A stretch of 64,000 bases of DNA from Bryobacterales bacterium. Its GTDB lineage: Bacteria > Acidobacteriota > Terriglobia > Bryobacterales > Bryobacteraceae. Shown piece by piece: positions 17,415 to 25,307 of the stretch. Location: NCBI GenBank assembly GCA_016789905.1, contig JAEUQC010000074.1:1-64000 (forward strand). Direction: 5' to 3'. The position numbers and the translations under genes were made by a program. The notes beneath the pieces are model-generated. The model had not been told where the DNA came from, did not search any database, and worked only from the letters and a program-made list of their open reading frames with translations. Positions within the stretch are counted from its first letter, which is position 1. Each line of letters starts with the position of its first letter.

Positions 17415-18049
17415 CGACAATCGACGATATCGCACAGGGCGTATTGCGATTCCGGAATAAGGTGTTCCCGATTCGCAGGGCGATCTATGAAGAACTGGCG
17501 CGGCATCAGGACCCGCAGATTCTGTTCATCACCTGCATTGATTCGCGGGTGGACCCGGCCGACCTTTGCGACACAGACCCCGGGGACATGTTTGTGGACC
17601 GCACACCGGGCAGCCTGGTTCCGGTGTATAACGGGACGCAGCGGTCCGGCATATCGGCAAGCATTGAATACGCGGTGACGGCGCTGAACGTCACCGATAT
17701 CATCATTTGCGGCCACTCCGATTGCGGCGCGCTGAAGGCGCTGCTGCACCCGGAGAAACTGACCGCGCTGCCGGCGGTGGAACGGTGGCTGCACTATGCG
17801 GACGCGGCTATCGCGCATGTGCAGGAACACCACGCCGGCCAGGACGAGCACACGATGCTGCAGCGGCTGTGCGAGCAGGCGGTGGTGACACAGATGGGGC
17901 ACATGGAAACGCACCCGTGCGTGCAGAAGCGGCTGCGAGAAGGGACGCTGCGCATTCACGGCTGGGTGTACGAGATTCACACGGGCGAGGTGAATCGCTA
18001 CGATCCGGCGGCGCGGACGTTTGCGCTGTGGCCGCCGCAGGCGAGTTGA
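17411..18049 (+). CDS. Beta-class carbonic anhydrase
   Basis: A 212-residue beta-carbonic anhydrase. The zinc ligands are visible: Cys42 in TCIDSRVDP, His102 and Cys105 in CGHSDCGALKALL; the Asp44-Arg46 dyad of C-x-D-x-R is intact, and GDMFVDRTPGSLVP supplies the next conserved block. It interconverts CO2 and bicarbonate in the cytoplasm. The start overlaps the stop of the upstream hydrolase by four bases (ATGA), so translation is coupled. About 170 nt after the stop contain no gene I can support. Confidence 0.95.
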
Positions 18050-18222
18050 GTTGAAGCCGCGGAAGCCGGTATTGATTCAGATGCGGGGCTGGGCGCCGAA
18101 ACGATTGGAATCAAGGGCGCCCCAGACCTGATGGGGCCGCCGGGCCAGGAATGGGGACCGTCTTCTTCAAAGATGCAGCGGGAGCGCGTTGAGAAATAGC
18201 AGGGACAGGGGGCGCCTGGCGA

Positions 18223-19269
18223 TCAGGCAGCGTCCTTCCAGTTCAGAATGATTTTACCCGACGAGCCGCTGGCCATAAGATCGAACGCTTCCTGGAATTG
18301 GGTGTAGGGGAAGCGATGCGTGATAACGGGCTTGATATCGAGGCCGGATTGAAGCATCACCGTCATTTTGTACCAGGTTTCATACATTTCGCGGCCGTAG
18401 ATGCCCTTGATGGTGAGCATGTTGAAGATGACGGTATTCCAGTCGATGGACATCTCGCCCCCGGCGGGGATGCCGAGCATGGCGACTTTGGCACCGTGGG
18501 CAAGATTGGCCAGCATATCGCGGAATGCCTGCGGGTTGCCAGACATTTCCAGGCCCACGTCGAAGCCTTCCTTCATGCCGAGTTCCTTTTGCACATCGGC
18601 GAGTTTGCGCTGGCTGACATCGACGGCCAGCGTGACACCGAGCTTGCGGGCCAACTCCAGGCGGTACGGGTTCACGTCGGTGATGACGGTGTAGCGGGCG
18701 CCGGCGTGGACGGCGACGGCGGCGGCCATGATGCCGATGGGCCCGGCGCCGGTGACGAGCACATCCTCGCCAAGAACGGGGAAGGACAAGGCGGTGTGCA
18801 CGGCGTTACCGAAGGGGTCAAAAATGGCGGCGACATCGCGATCCATATTGTCGTCGTGATGCCAGACGTTGGTCATGGGCAGGACGATGAAATCGGCAAA
18901 GCAACCGGGGCGGTTGACGCCGACGCCGCTAGTGTGGGCGCAGAGATGGCGGCGGCCGGCCAGGCAGTTGCGGCAGAGCCCACAGGTGACATGGCCTTCG
19001 CCGCTGACGAGCATGCCGGGAACGAAGTCGTGCACGTTGCTTCCGACTTCCACAATTTCCCCGGTGAATTCATGACCGATGACCATAGGCACGGGGATGG
19101 TTTTCGCCGCCCAGGCGTCCCATTTATAGATATGAATATCGGTGCCGCAGATAGCGGCGCGATCGACGCGGATCTTCACATCGTTGATGCCCATTGCAGG
19201 AACAGGCACTTCTTCGAGCCACAGGCCGGGCTTCGCTTCTCGTTTCACCAGCGCTTTCATGGTAGCCAT
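18223..19269 (-). CDS. tdh: L-threonine 3-dehydrogenase
   Basis: A 348-residue zinc-dependent medium-chain dehydrogenase that matches E. coli TDH along its length. It has the catalytic [28 protein letters not shown], the structural-zinc Cys cluster [15 protein letters not shown], the [15 protein letters not shown] segment diagnostic of TDH, the NAD loop [14 protein letters not shown] and [15 protein letters not shown]. It oxidises threonine to 2-amino-3-ketobutyrate; a kbl partner gene is not next to it. It follows the sulfatase gene by 22 nt, which would suggest an operon, but TACCAT six bases before the start (19281-19276) offers an independent leaderless promoter. Confidence 0.95.
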   Translation of the reverse strand: MATMKALVKREAKPGLWLEEVPVPAMGINDVKIRVDRAAICGTDIHIYKWDAWAAKTIPVPMVIGHEFTGEIVEVGSNVHDFVPGMLVSGEGHVTCGLCRNCLAGRRHLCAHTSGVGVNRPGCFADFIVLPMTNVWHHDDNMDRDVAAIFDPFGNAVHTALSFPVLGEDVLVTGAGPIGIMAAAVAVHAGARYTVITDVNPYRLELARKLGVTLAVDVSQRKLADVQKELGMKEGFDVGLEMSGNPQAFRDMLANLAHGAKVAMLGIPAGGEMSIDWNTVIFNMLTIKGIYGREMYETWYKMTVMLQSGLDIKPVITHRFPYTQFQEAFDLMASGSSGKIILNWKDAA

Positions 19270-19275
19270 ACCCCC

Positions 19276-19281
19276 ATGGTA
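19276..19281 (-). promoter_or_regulatory. Candidate -10 box of tdh
   Basis: TACCAT on the minus strand, six bases before the ATG at 19269, inside the 22-nt gap after the sulfatase stop. No Shine-Dalgarno. Consistent with a leaderless start. Confidence 0.35.
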
Positions 19282-19291
19282 GCGCCGGGAA

Positions 19292-20617
19292 CTAACGGAC
19301 GAATTTCATATCGCCGAGGTGCGGCAGGGGAGGCGTGTGCTGATCGGCCATGGCTTGGGCGAGGCGCGCGGCCATGGGCGCGGACGGCCCAAGGTCGCGG
19401 GTTTCGCCGGGGTCTTCGCGCAGGTTGAAGACCTGTAACGGGGCGCCGGGACTTTCGCGTACGGCTTTCCAATCGCCGATCCGGACGGCCATGCCGTAGT
19501 CCGGGCGGAGTTGCTTTGTGGCCGCCGTCCAGCGGTGATCCTGCCAGGCCATGGTGCGCGCGGCTGGTTTACGAAGCTGTTCGAACACGGAGACGCCGTC
19601 ACCATAGGATTTCGTTTTTCCATCGACGGCGTGCATGACGGTGGCAAACACGTCAGCGAAATAGACGGGCGTATTCGAGACGGCGCCCGCCTTCACACGG
19701 CCTGGCCAGCGGACGACGAATGGCACGCGCAGACCGCCTTCATAGAGCGTTCCTTTCTGACCGCGCAGGGTGGCGCCATTGGCCAGTTTCATGGTGTCGA
19801 AGGTGGTGAGTTCGTGGCCTTCGCCGCGGACGCCGCCGTTATCGCTGGCGAAGATGACGAGGGTGTTTTGCTCCAGCCCGTAGTCGCGAAGCATGGCAAG
19901 AATCCTGCCCGCATAGGTATCTCCTTGCGTGACCATAGCGGCGTACTTCTTTTCGCCGGCGGGCCAATCCCGATCTTCGTACGGCGCCACGTCCGGTGTC
20001 TCGAAGCGCCCGTGGGGCACGGTGTAGGTGGCGTAGAGGAAGAATGGCTTGTCTTTGTTTTCCCGCAGGAAGGCGAAGGATTTTTCGGCAATGAGCGCGG
20101 CGCTGTACTGCTTGCCGCCGAGCGGAACCTGCTTGTTGTTTTCCCAGAGGAACTCCGGGAAGTAGGAGTGCGCGTGGACCTGATGGAGGTAGCCGAAGAA
20201 GGTATCGAACCCATGAAGCCAGGGCACGCCAGTTGACCCGGCGTCGCCCAAGCCCCACTTGCCGAAGCCGCCGCAGACGTAGCCTTGCGCGCGGAGCCAA
20301 CTGGCGAAGGTTTTGTCTTCCGGCCCGATGGGCGCCGTTCCAGCGTTGGACCGGATACGGGCATGGCCGCCGTGTTTGCCGGTCATCAGCACACAACGAG
20401 AGGGGGCGCAGACGGGCCCGCCGGCATAGGCGCCGGTAAACCGCGTTCCCTGGCGCGCGAGGGTATCGATGTGCGGGGTGAGAATTCTCTTCTGCCCGTA
20501 GCAGCCGACATCGGCGTAGCCCAGATCGTCGAGAAGGATGAAGACAATATTGGGCTTTTTTGTTTGCGCCGGAAGGGCGGCAAGCGCGCCCGCGGCCAGG
20601 AATTTTCTTCGCAGCAT
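19292..20617 (-). CDS. Tat-exported type I sulfatase (second)
   Basis: A 441-residue arylsulfatase-like enzyme. It has a Tat-type leader ([18 protein letters not shown]), the first metal site [11 protein letters not shown], the signature [17 protein letters not shown] with the formylglycine Cys at residue 70 (C-x-P-x-R), GFGKWGLGD and the second metal site FASDNGG. A short C-terminal region ends [11 protein letters not shown]. It cleaves sulfate esters outside the cytoplasm; substrate unknown. I choose the ATG at 20617 because TAGTCT lies exactly seven bases upstream; a GTG six bases further out is possible. The gene is shorter than the sulfatase at 4298 and lacks its C-terminal extension. 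Confidence 0.92.
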   Translation of the reverse strand: MLRRKFLAAGALAALPAQTKKPNIVFILLDDLGYADVGCYGQKRILTPHIDTLARQGTRFTGAYAGGPVCAPSRCVLMTGKHGGHARIRSNAGTAPIGPEDKTFASWLRAQGYVCGGFGKWGLGDAGSTGVPWLHGFDTFFGYLHQVHAHSYFPEFLWENNKQVPLGGKQYSAALIAEKSFAFLRENKDKPFFLYATYTVPHGRFETPDVAPYEDRDWPAGEKKYAAMVTQGDTYAGRILAMLRDYGLEQNTLVIFASDNGGVRGEGHELTTFDTMKLANGATLRGQKGTLYEGGLRVPFVVRWPGRVKAGAVSNTPVYFADVFATVMHAVDGKTKSYGDGVSVFEQLRKPAARTMAWQDHRWTAATKQLRPDYGMAVRIGDWKAVRESPGAPLQVFNLREDPGETRDLGPSAPMAARLAQAMADQHTPPLPHLGDMKFVR

Positions 20618-20624
20618 CAACACC

Positions 20625-20630
20625 AGACTA
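20625..20630 (-). promoter_or_regulatory. Candidate -10 box of leaderless sulfatase
   Basis: TAGTCT on the minus strand, seven bases before the ATG at 20617. No ribosome-binding site is visible. Confidence 0.4.
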
Positions 20631-20641
20631 GCCGAAAAGGA

Positions 20642-20670
20642 GAAAGGCGCCCTGACAACCGGCGCCTTTC
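20642..20670 (-). terminator. Hairpin upstream of sulfatase
   Basis: A perfect 10-bp stem GAAAGGCGCC (20642-20651) / GGCGCCTTTC (20661-20670) with a 9-nt loop; on the minus strand it is followed by TCCTTTTCGG. It could end a minus-strand transcript from the intergenic region or insulate the sulfatase promoter. Confidence 0.45.
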
Positions 20671-20886
20671 AATCCCCATCACAACAGGCGGCGCTAAAAC
20701 TTAGTGGCCGCGAATATGGTTATTCTGGCAGGTCCCCAATCCCGGACGCAACCGGCACATTCATTAATATTGCGAATTTTGCCAACGAAGGGGGGAAAGC
20801 GCCGATTCACCCCGCGCTACTCCGTTTCGCCCCATTCCCGTCCGAGCAAGGAGATTCCTGCGGCAAACTGGGGCTAATTGTACCCC

Positions 20887-20939
20887 AACGCTCCCTGCGG
20901 AGACCCTTTCCCCAACAGACAACCTTTGTAGGGAGCGTT
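20887..20939. promoter_or_regulatory. Inverted repeat upstream of sensor kinase
   Basis: AACGCTCCCT (20887-20896) and AGGGAGCGTT (20930-20939) are exact reverse complements separated by 33 nt. The centre-to-centre distance of 43 nt is about four helical turns, which would suit two monomer sites of a dimeric regulator, or a leader hairpin. It ends 55 nt before the kinase start. Confidence 0.4.
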
Positions 20940-20994
20940 CCTTCAGCCATGAATCGCCCTACCAATCGTGCCAATATTGCGTTGAGGCACAACA

Positions 20995-22131
20995 ATGGAA
21001 ACTGGGCACCGGACATGGTGGGGGAGCAGTAGCGTGGGCATTCGCTTCTGGACAGTCTTCGGCCTGTGGTCCGGCTATGGGGTTTTTAATATGGTGGTAG
21101 TCCACTACCGGTCCATGCTGTTCGGCAAGCCGATGAGTTGGACGGATTGCGCGCTATATGAATTGACGTTCGCGTGGATTTGGGCGGCGGTAACGCCACT
21201 CGTGCTATCGCTGAGCAAACGGTTTCCGCTGGGACGGGGACAATCGGCAAGAAATGGGGCCGTGCACCTGGCCGGCGCGTTTTTCTGCGCGGTGCTGACG
21301 AAAACGGTGTGGGACTTTACGGCGCTGCCGTTTGTGGCGCCGTCGATGGTTCCGGTGGACCTGGATACGTTTCTGAAGTCGGTGATGCGCGCGCTGGACT
21401 TCGGCGTGCTGCACTACCTGATCATCCTGGTGTGCCATCACGCACTGGAGTATTACCGGAAATATGAAGACGGCCGGCTGCGAGCCTCGCAGTTAGAAGC
21501 CAAACTAGCCAACGCCCAACTGCACGCGTTAAAGATGCAGCTCCATCCCCACTTCCTGTTCAACACGCTGCATTCGATATCGGAACTGGTACACGACGAC
21601 CCCGCAAGGGCGGAGACCATGATCGTGCGTCTGAGCGACTTTCTAAGGTTGACGCTGGACCACGTGGGAGTGCCGCAGGTTCCGGTGGAAGAGGAGATTG
21701 ACTTTCTGCGGAGGTACCTGGACATAGAGAAGATGCGCTTTGAGGACCGGCTGACGGTGGAATGGGATATCGACCCGACGATCCGCCACGTCAGCGTGCC
21801 GAACCTGATTCTGCAGCCACTGGTGGAAAACGCGATCAAGCATGGACTTTCGCGGAACACGGACGAGGGCGTGCTGCGTATATCCTGCAAGGCCGACGAC
21901 GGAAAGCTTTCGATGAAGGTCTTCAACAACGGGCCGGCGCCACAACGGGCGACCGCGAACCTGCAGGAACCGGTGCGCGAAGGCGTTGGACTGAATAACA
22001 CACGGAGCCGGCTGGAGCGGATCTATGGGGGCGATCACCATATCGATTTCCGGCACTCGGCCGAAGGGGGCTTTGAAGTGACCATCCGCATTCCGATACG
22101 GCCGGCGACGGCGGTGGCCGGCGCCATTTAA
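20995..22131 (+). CDS. LytS/YehU-type sensor histidine kinase
   Basis: A 378-residue kinase of the His_kinase (PF06580) family. The first 150 residues hold about four membrane helices with no obvious extracellular sensor. The phosphoacceptor region ALKMQLHPHFLFNTLHSIS (178-196) carries the family's H-P-H-F-L-F-N block (His184/His186), and the ATPase has the N-box LQPLVENAIKHG and the glycine motif GVGLNNTRSRLERIYGG. It controls the LytTR regulator that follows six bases later. The start is not certain: ATG 20995 is used, a GTG at 21034 would remove 13 residues. Confidence 0.92.
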   Translation: METGHRTWWGSSSVGIRFWTVFGLWSGYGVFNMVVVHYRSMLFGKPMSWTDCALYELTFAWIWAAVTPLVLSLSKRFPLGRGQSARNGAVHLAGAFFCAVLTKTVWDFTALPFVAPSMVPVDLDTFLKSVMRALDFGVLHYLIILVCHHALEYYRKYEDGRLRASQLEAKLANAQLHALKMQLHPHFLFNTLHSISELVHDDPARAETMIVRLSDFLRLTLDHVGVPQVPVEEEIDFLRRYLDIEKMRFEDRLTVEWDIDPTIRHVSVPNLILQPLVENAIKHGLSRNTDEGVLRISCKADDGKLSMKVFNNGPAPQRATANLQEPVREGVGLNNTRSRLERIYGGDHHIDFRHSAEGGFEVTIRIPIRPATAVAGAI

Positions 22132-22137
22132 GTATTT

Positions 22138-22896
22138 ATGCATTCTATTCGCACGGTGATCATCGACGACGAACGGCTGGCGCGGCAGCGCATCCGGCGG
22201 ATGCTATTGGAGCTGCCCGGGTTCGACGTGGCGGCCGAGTTCGAGCGCTCCGAAGAGGGATTGGCTTATTTGGAAACGAACGAGACCGATCTGCTGTTTC
22301 TGGATGTGCAGATGCCAGGCATGGATGGGTTCGCGCTGTTGGAAGCACTGACGCCGGAGCGCACTCCGCTGGTGATTTTCGTGACCGCCTACGACGAGTA
22401 CGCGCTGCGTGCGTTTGAGGTTCATGCGTTCGACTACCTGCTGAAACCGTTCGATCAGGCCCGGTTTGAAAAGACAATTGAGCGGGCTCGGAAGCAACTG
22501 ACAAGCGAGGAACGGAACAGTGAGAAGCTGCTGACGCTGCTGAACGAGTTCCGGCAGCGCAACCAGGAGCCGGCGCGATTCGCAATAAAAACGCCGGGCC
22601 GGTTGTTTTTTGTGCGGCAGGAAGACATCGACTGGATGGAGGCGGCCGATAACTACGTGAACCTGCACGTTGGCGCGGATACGCATCTGATCCGAGAGAC
22701 GATGAACGCGTTGGAACAGCGGCTGGATTCGCACCGGTTCCTGCGGATTCACCGGTCCACGATTGTGAATGCGGACCGCATTAAAGAGCTGCGCCCGTGG
22801 TTCCATGGGGAGTACGTGGTGCTGCTGAAGGATGGCACGGAGTTGACACTGAGCCGCACCTATCGGGAAAAGATACTGAATTTGCTGGGCAGTTGA
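22138..22896 (+). CDS. LytTR-family response regulator
   Basis: A 252-residue regulator. The receiver domain (1-120) has the acidic pair Asp10-Asp11, the phosphoacceptor Asp56 in LLFLDVQMPGMDG, Thr in FVTAYDEYA and Lys in YLLKPF. The C-terminal LytTR DNA-binding domain (about 145-250) shows GRLFFVRQEDIDWMEAADN, FLRIHRSTIVNADRI and ELTLSRTYREK. It is the partner of the kinase immediately upstream; such pairs bind imperfect direct repeats, often in front of their targets. Its stop is two bases from the stop of the convergent acyltransferase gene. Confidence 0.95.
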   Translation: MHSIRTVIIDDERLARQRIRRMLLELPGFDVAAEFERSEEGLAYLETNETDLLFLDVQMPGMDGFALLEALTPERTPLVIFVTAYDEYALRAFEVHAFDYLLKPFDQARFEKTIERARKQLTSEERNSEKLLTLLNEFRQRNQEPARFAIKTPGRLFFVRQEDIDWMEAADNYVNLHVGADTHLIRETMNALEQRLDSHRFLRIHRSTIVNADRIKELRPWFHGEYVVLLKDGTELTLSRTYREKILNLLGS

Positions 22897-22898
22897 GG

Positions 22899-24020
22899 TC
22901 AGGCTTTGAGGCCGAACAGCAAGCGCGTGAGAGAGAAGCGGCGGACGGCTTCCACGGCGAGCCAACTGCCAAGGAAGGTGATGAGCGCAACGAGCGCGAA
23001 CTTAGGCCAGACTCCCCAAGGCTGTTGAATGACGTAGTAACCGGCGGCGATCAAGACGGTTTGATGGAAGATGTAGAGAGGGTAGACGATCTGGGTGGCG
23101 TAGCGGAGTTTGGGGCCGCCTTCGCGAAAATGATGGCGAGCCAAGCCGGCGAGCGCGAGGACCCACGTGAAGCCGAAGCAGACCGAAAGCTGACGTCCGC
23201 CAGGAGAACCGAAGGCGCGGGCGGCGAAAAAGGCGATGGCGAAGGCGAGCCCGGACAAGGCCAATTCGTGGCGGCGGCGGGTGATGAGGTCCAGAAACCG
23301 TGGGTTCAAGCCGATTATGAATCCCCAGAGAAAATAGAGGAACGAACCGAGAAGGTTGTTCCAGTCGGCCACCAGATTGTGAGTGGTCGGCCAATGGGGG
23401 CCGAGCATGGAATCGAGAAAGAGGCTGGGCGTGATGGCCGTGTAGAGGAGCAAGGGCCGGCGCTCGAAGACGTCAACCAGAGTATCGATGGCGCGGCGTC
23501 CGGCGGCGGAACGCACCCAGCGGAAGAGTGGAATTCCGGCGAGCGAATAGACGAAGATGTAGAGCACGAACCAGAGGTGATGCCAGCTTAACGAGCCCTG
23601 GGGATAGGGTCGAAATTCGAATACGGACGGATACCATTCGGCGTAGGAGAGGGTGGCGCCGCGGAAGAGGCGTTCCAAGTAGATTTGCGGCGGAACGATG
23701 ACGAACATGCCGAAGACCAGGGGCAGGAAGAGACGCTGGAAGCGCTCCGCGGCGAATTTTCGGTAGCTTCGGCGGCAAAGGCTGAAGCTGACGGCGACGC
23801 CGGCGACGAAGAAAAGCAGGGGGAGGCGCCAGCGATTGACGGCAAGCATGAGCCACTCCAGGGGGATGCTGGTTTCGGCGTTCTTGATGTGAAAGGGCCA
23901 GCGGACGAAGATCATGCCGGTGTGATAGAGAATCAGCAGTGAGAAAGCAAACACACGGAGCCAATCGAGGCCGAACTCGCGGGCGGCGGACGGATGTTGC
24001 GGGCTGGAGGGGTGGGGCAT
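22899..24020 (-). CDS. Membrane acyltransferase (acyltransferase 3/OpgC-like)
   Basis: A 373-residue polytopic membrane protein with about ten hydrophobic segments. The opening LDWLRVFAFSLLILYHTG holds the Arg and His of the acyltransferase-3 family (R-x10-H). Later landmarks are WRLPLLFFVAGVAVSFSL, HHLWFVLYIFVYSLAG and YPLYIFHQTVLIAAGYY. Such enzymes O-acylate exported sugars, peptidoglycan or lipids at the inner membrane; the acceptor is unknown. The start is eight bases after the stop of the nucleoside hydrolase gene, so they form an operon. Confidence 0.88.
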   Translation of the reverse strand: MPHPSSPQHPSAAREFGLDWLRVFAFSLLILYHTGMIFVRWPFHIKNAETSIPLEWLMLAVNRWRLPLLFFVAGVAVSFSLCRRSYRKFAAERFQRLFLPLVFGMFVIVPPQIYLERLFRGATLSYAEWYPSVFEFRPYPQGSLSWHHLWFVLYIFVYSLAGIPLFRWVRSAAGRRAIDTLVDVFERRPLLLYTAITPSLFLDSMLGPHWPTTHNLVADWNNLLGSFLYFLWGFIIGLNPRFLDLITRRRHELALSGLAFAIAFFAARAFGSPGGRQLSVCFGFTWVLALAGLARHHFREGGPKLRYATQIVYPLYIFHQTVLIAAGYYVIQQPWGVWPKFALVALITFLGSWLAVEAVRRFSLTRLLFGLKA

Positions 24021-24028
24021 GAGCCGGG

Positions 24029-24982
24029 TTAGGGAAGCAGCGTCTGGAACCGGCGCAGGAAGGCGGGGGCGTCGGCGGTGACGGCGACGAGCGCGTTGGG
24101 CCGGGCACCGTCGACACGGACCAGGCGGCCCCGCTCGCGGGGGCGCTTTCGCACGGTGAGCGCGGCCATGCGATGGGTAGTGAGTTTGGGGTCCGATAGC
24201 GTCATGGCCGCGAGCACATCCCAGGCAAAGTAACGACCCGCGCGAATGGAATCCGCCTCCGAGCGGAGGAGGCGCAGGACAACGGTGGCCGCCCAGTCCT
24301 GCGCGCCATCCTCAAACATCTGGAGCACATCCGGACCAATCGGCACCTGACTGGTGGCGTCCAAGGGAACGATGCGCGTTTGCCAGCCGCCATTCAGGAC
24401 ATGTTCGGCGGCCTCCGGGTCCACCCACGCATTCCACTCCGCGGTGGGGGCGTCCGGAACATTTCCGGGCACCTCCAGGGCGCCGCCCATCCAGGTCAAT
24501 TCCCGAATGGCGGGACCGATGCGAGGCTCGATGGTCAACGCCTGGGCAAGATTCGTCAAGGGTCCCAAGGCGAGCACACGCACGGGCCTGCGGCGGTCGA
24601 GGAGGCGTTCGGCGAGGAAGGCGGCGGCTTCCCGCGTTTCGGGCCGGCGTTTGGCGGCGGGCAGTTCGTCGCGCAACAGGCGGTCCGACACGGCGCGCCA
24701 TTCGGCGGGGAACTGGCCGGAGCCCTGCACGGGTTTGTCGCGTCCGACATAGACCGGCACACCGGTCATAGCGCCGGCCTCCAGCAGGCGCAGAACGCTT
24801 TCGGCGCCTTCAGCCGGATGGGCCAGTCCCTGCGCGATGGTGACAGCCTCAATCCTGATTTCCGGCTGCCGCATGAGCCAGAGGAGGGCGATGAGATCGT
24901 CCGCGCCGGCGTCGGTGTCGACGATGACGGGGAGTTGCCCATGGAGGGCTAACGGAATCAGCAACAGGGCGAGAAATCGCAT
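24029..24982 (-). CDS. Secreted inosine-uridine nucleoside hydrolase-like protein
   Basis: A 317-residue IUNH-fold protein with a Sec signal peptide (FLALLLIPLALHGQ). The calcium site motif is VDTDAGADD (21-29), where most family members have Pro at the fifth position of DTDPGxDD; all the Asp ligands are kept. Further blocks are VLALGPLTNLA, LTWMGGALEVPGN and EWNAWVDPEAAE. It would cleave the N-glycosidic bond of nucleosides outside the cytoplasm; secreted members are frequent in soil bacteria. First gene of a two-gene unit with the acyltransferase. Confidence 0.88.
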   Translation of the reverse strand: MRFLALLLIPLALHGQLPVIVDTDAGADDLIALLWLMRQPEIRIEAVTIAQGLAHPAEGAESVLRLLEAGAMTGVPVYVGRDKPVQGSGQFPAEWRAVSDRLLRDELPAAKRRPETREAAAFLAERLLDRRRPVRVLALGPLTNLAQALTIEPRIGPAIRELTWMGGALEVPGNVPDAPTAEWNAWVDPEAAEHVLNGGWQTRIVPLDATSQVPIGPDVLQMFEDGAQDWAATVVLRLLRSEADSIRAGRYFAWDVLAAMTLSDPKLTTHRMAALTVRKRPRERGRLVRVDGARPNALVAVTADAPAFLRRFQTLLP

Positions 24983-25053
24983 TTCGGACTCTCAAGTTCC
25001 TGGCTGCCGCGGCCGATAGTACGGGTGGCGGCGTGGCAGCCGTCACACACAGT

Positions 25054-25263
25054 ATGCGCTACATCTCCTGTCTTCTGCTCGCCTTTCTACTGCTGCTGGG
25101 GCCGGTCTACGCGAAATCGGCGAAGCGTCCGGCGGGCAAGCAGTCCAGCCTCTCGTCCATTCGGAACAAGCAGAAAATTAACCGGAAACCGTTGGTGTAC
25201 AACCCTAAGACCAACCGGCCGCTGGTGGCCAAAAAGCGGCACTGGTGGCAGCGGCGCAATTGA
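25054..25263 (+). CDS. Small basic secreted protein
   Basis: A 69-residue protein made of a strong signal peptide (MRYISCLLLAFLLLLGPVYA) and a very basic mature part of about 49 residues (KSAKRPAGKQSSLSSIRNKQ, then KINRKPLVYN, ending KKRHWWQRRN). No domain is recognised. The high Lys/Arg content and the C-terminal HWWQRR patch would suit binding to membrane, DNA or cell-wall polymers. The start ATG at 25054 is chosen so that the signal peptide begins the protein; an upstream GTG in frame adds seven residues. It is 44 nt ahead of the ADOP permease gene. Confidence 0.6.
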   Translation: MRYISCLLLAFLLLLGPVYAKSAKRPAGKQSSLSSIRNKQKINRKPLVYNPKTNRPLVAKKRHWWQRRN

Positions 25264-25307
25264 GATAGCGGGAACATTTTCACCGGCGGAAACGTACCCC
25301 CTGTGCG

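Larger units (their letters stand above)
20631..20994. other. Gene-poor region between sulfatase and sensor kinase
   Basis: About 365 nt between divergent genes with no credible coding frame. It holds a terminator-like hairpin (20642-20670), an AT-richer stretch with TTAATATTGCGAATTTTGCC near 20764-20783, a small TGGGG/CCCCA repeat near 20870-20886, and a 10-bp inverted repeat (20887-20939). It probably carries the control region and leader of the LytS/LytTR-type pair downstream. Confidence 0.5.

Noticed and set aside
18050..18222. Minus-strand open stretch with GPHSWPGG, reminiscent of the catalytic-His region of PHB-depolymerase-like hydrolases
   Set aside because: Only a few residues match, there is no upstream part of such a gene, and the rest is unconvincing. 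It may be a decayed fragment, but the evidence is too thin.
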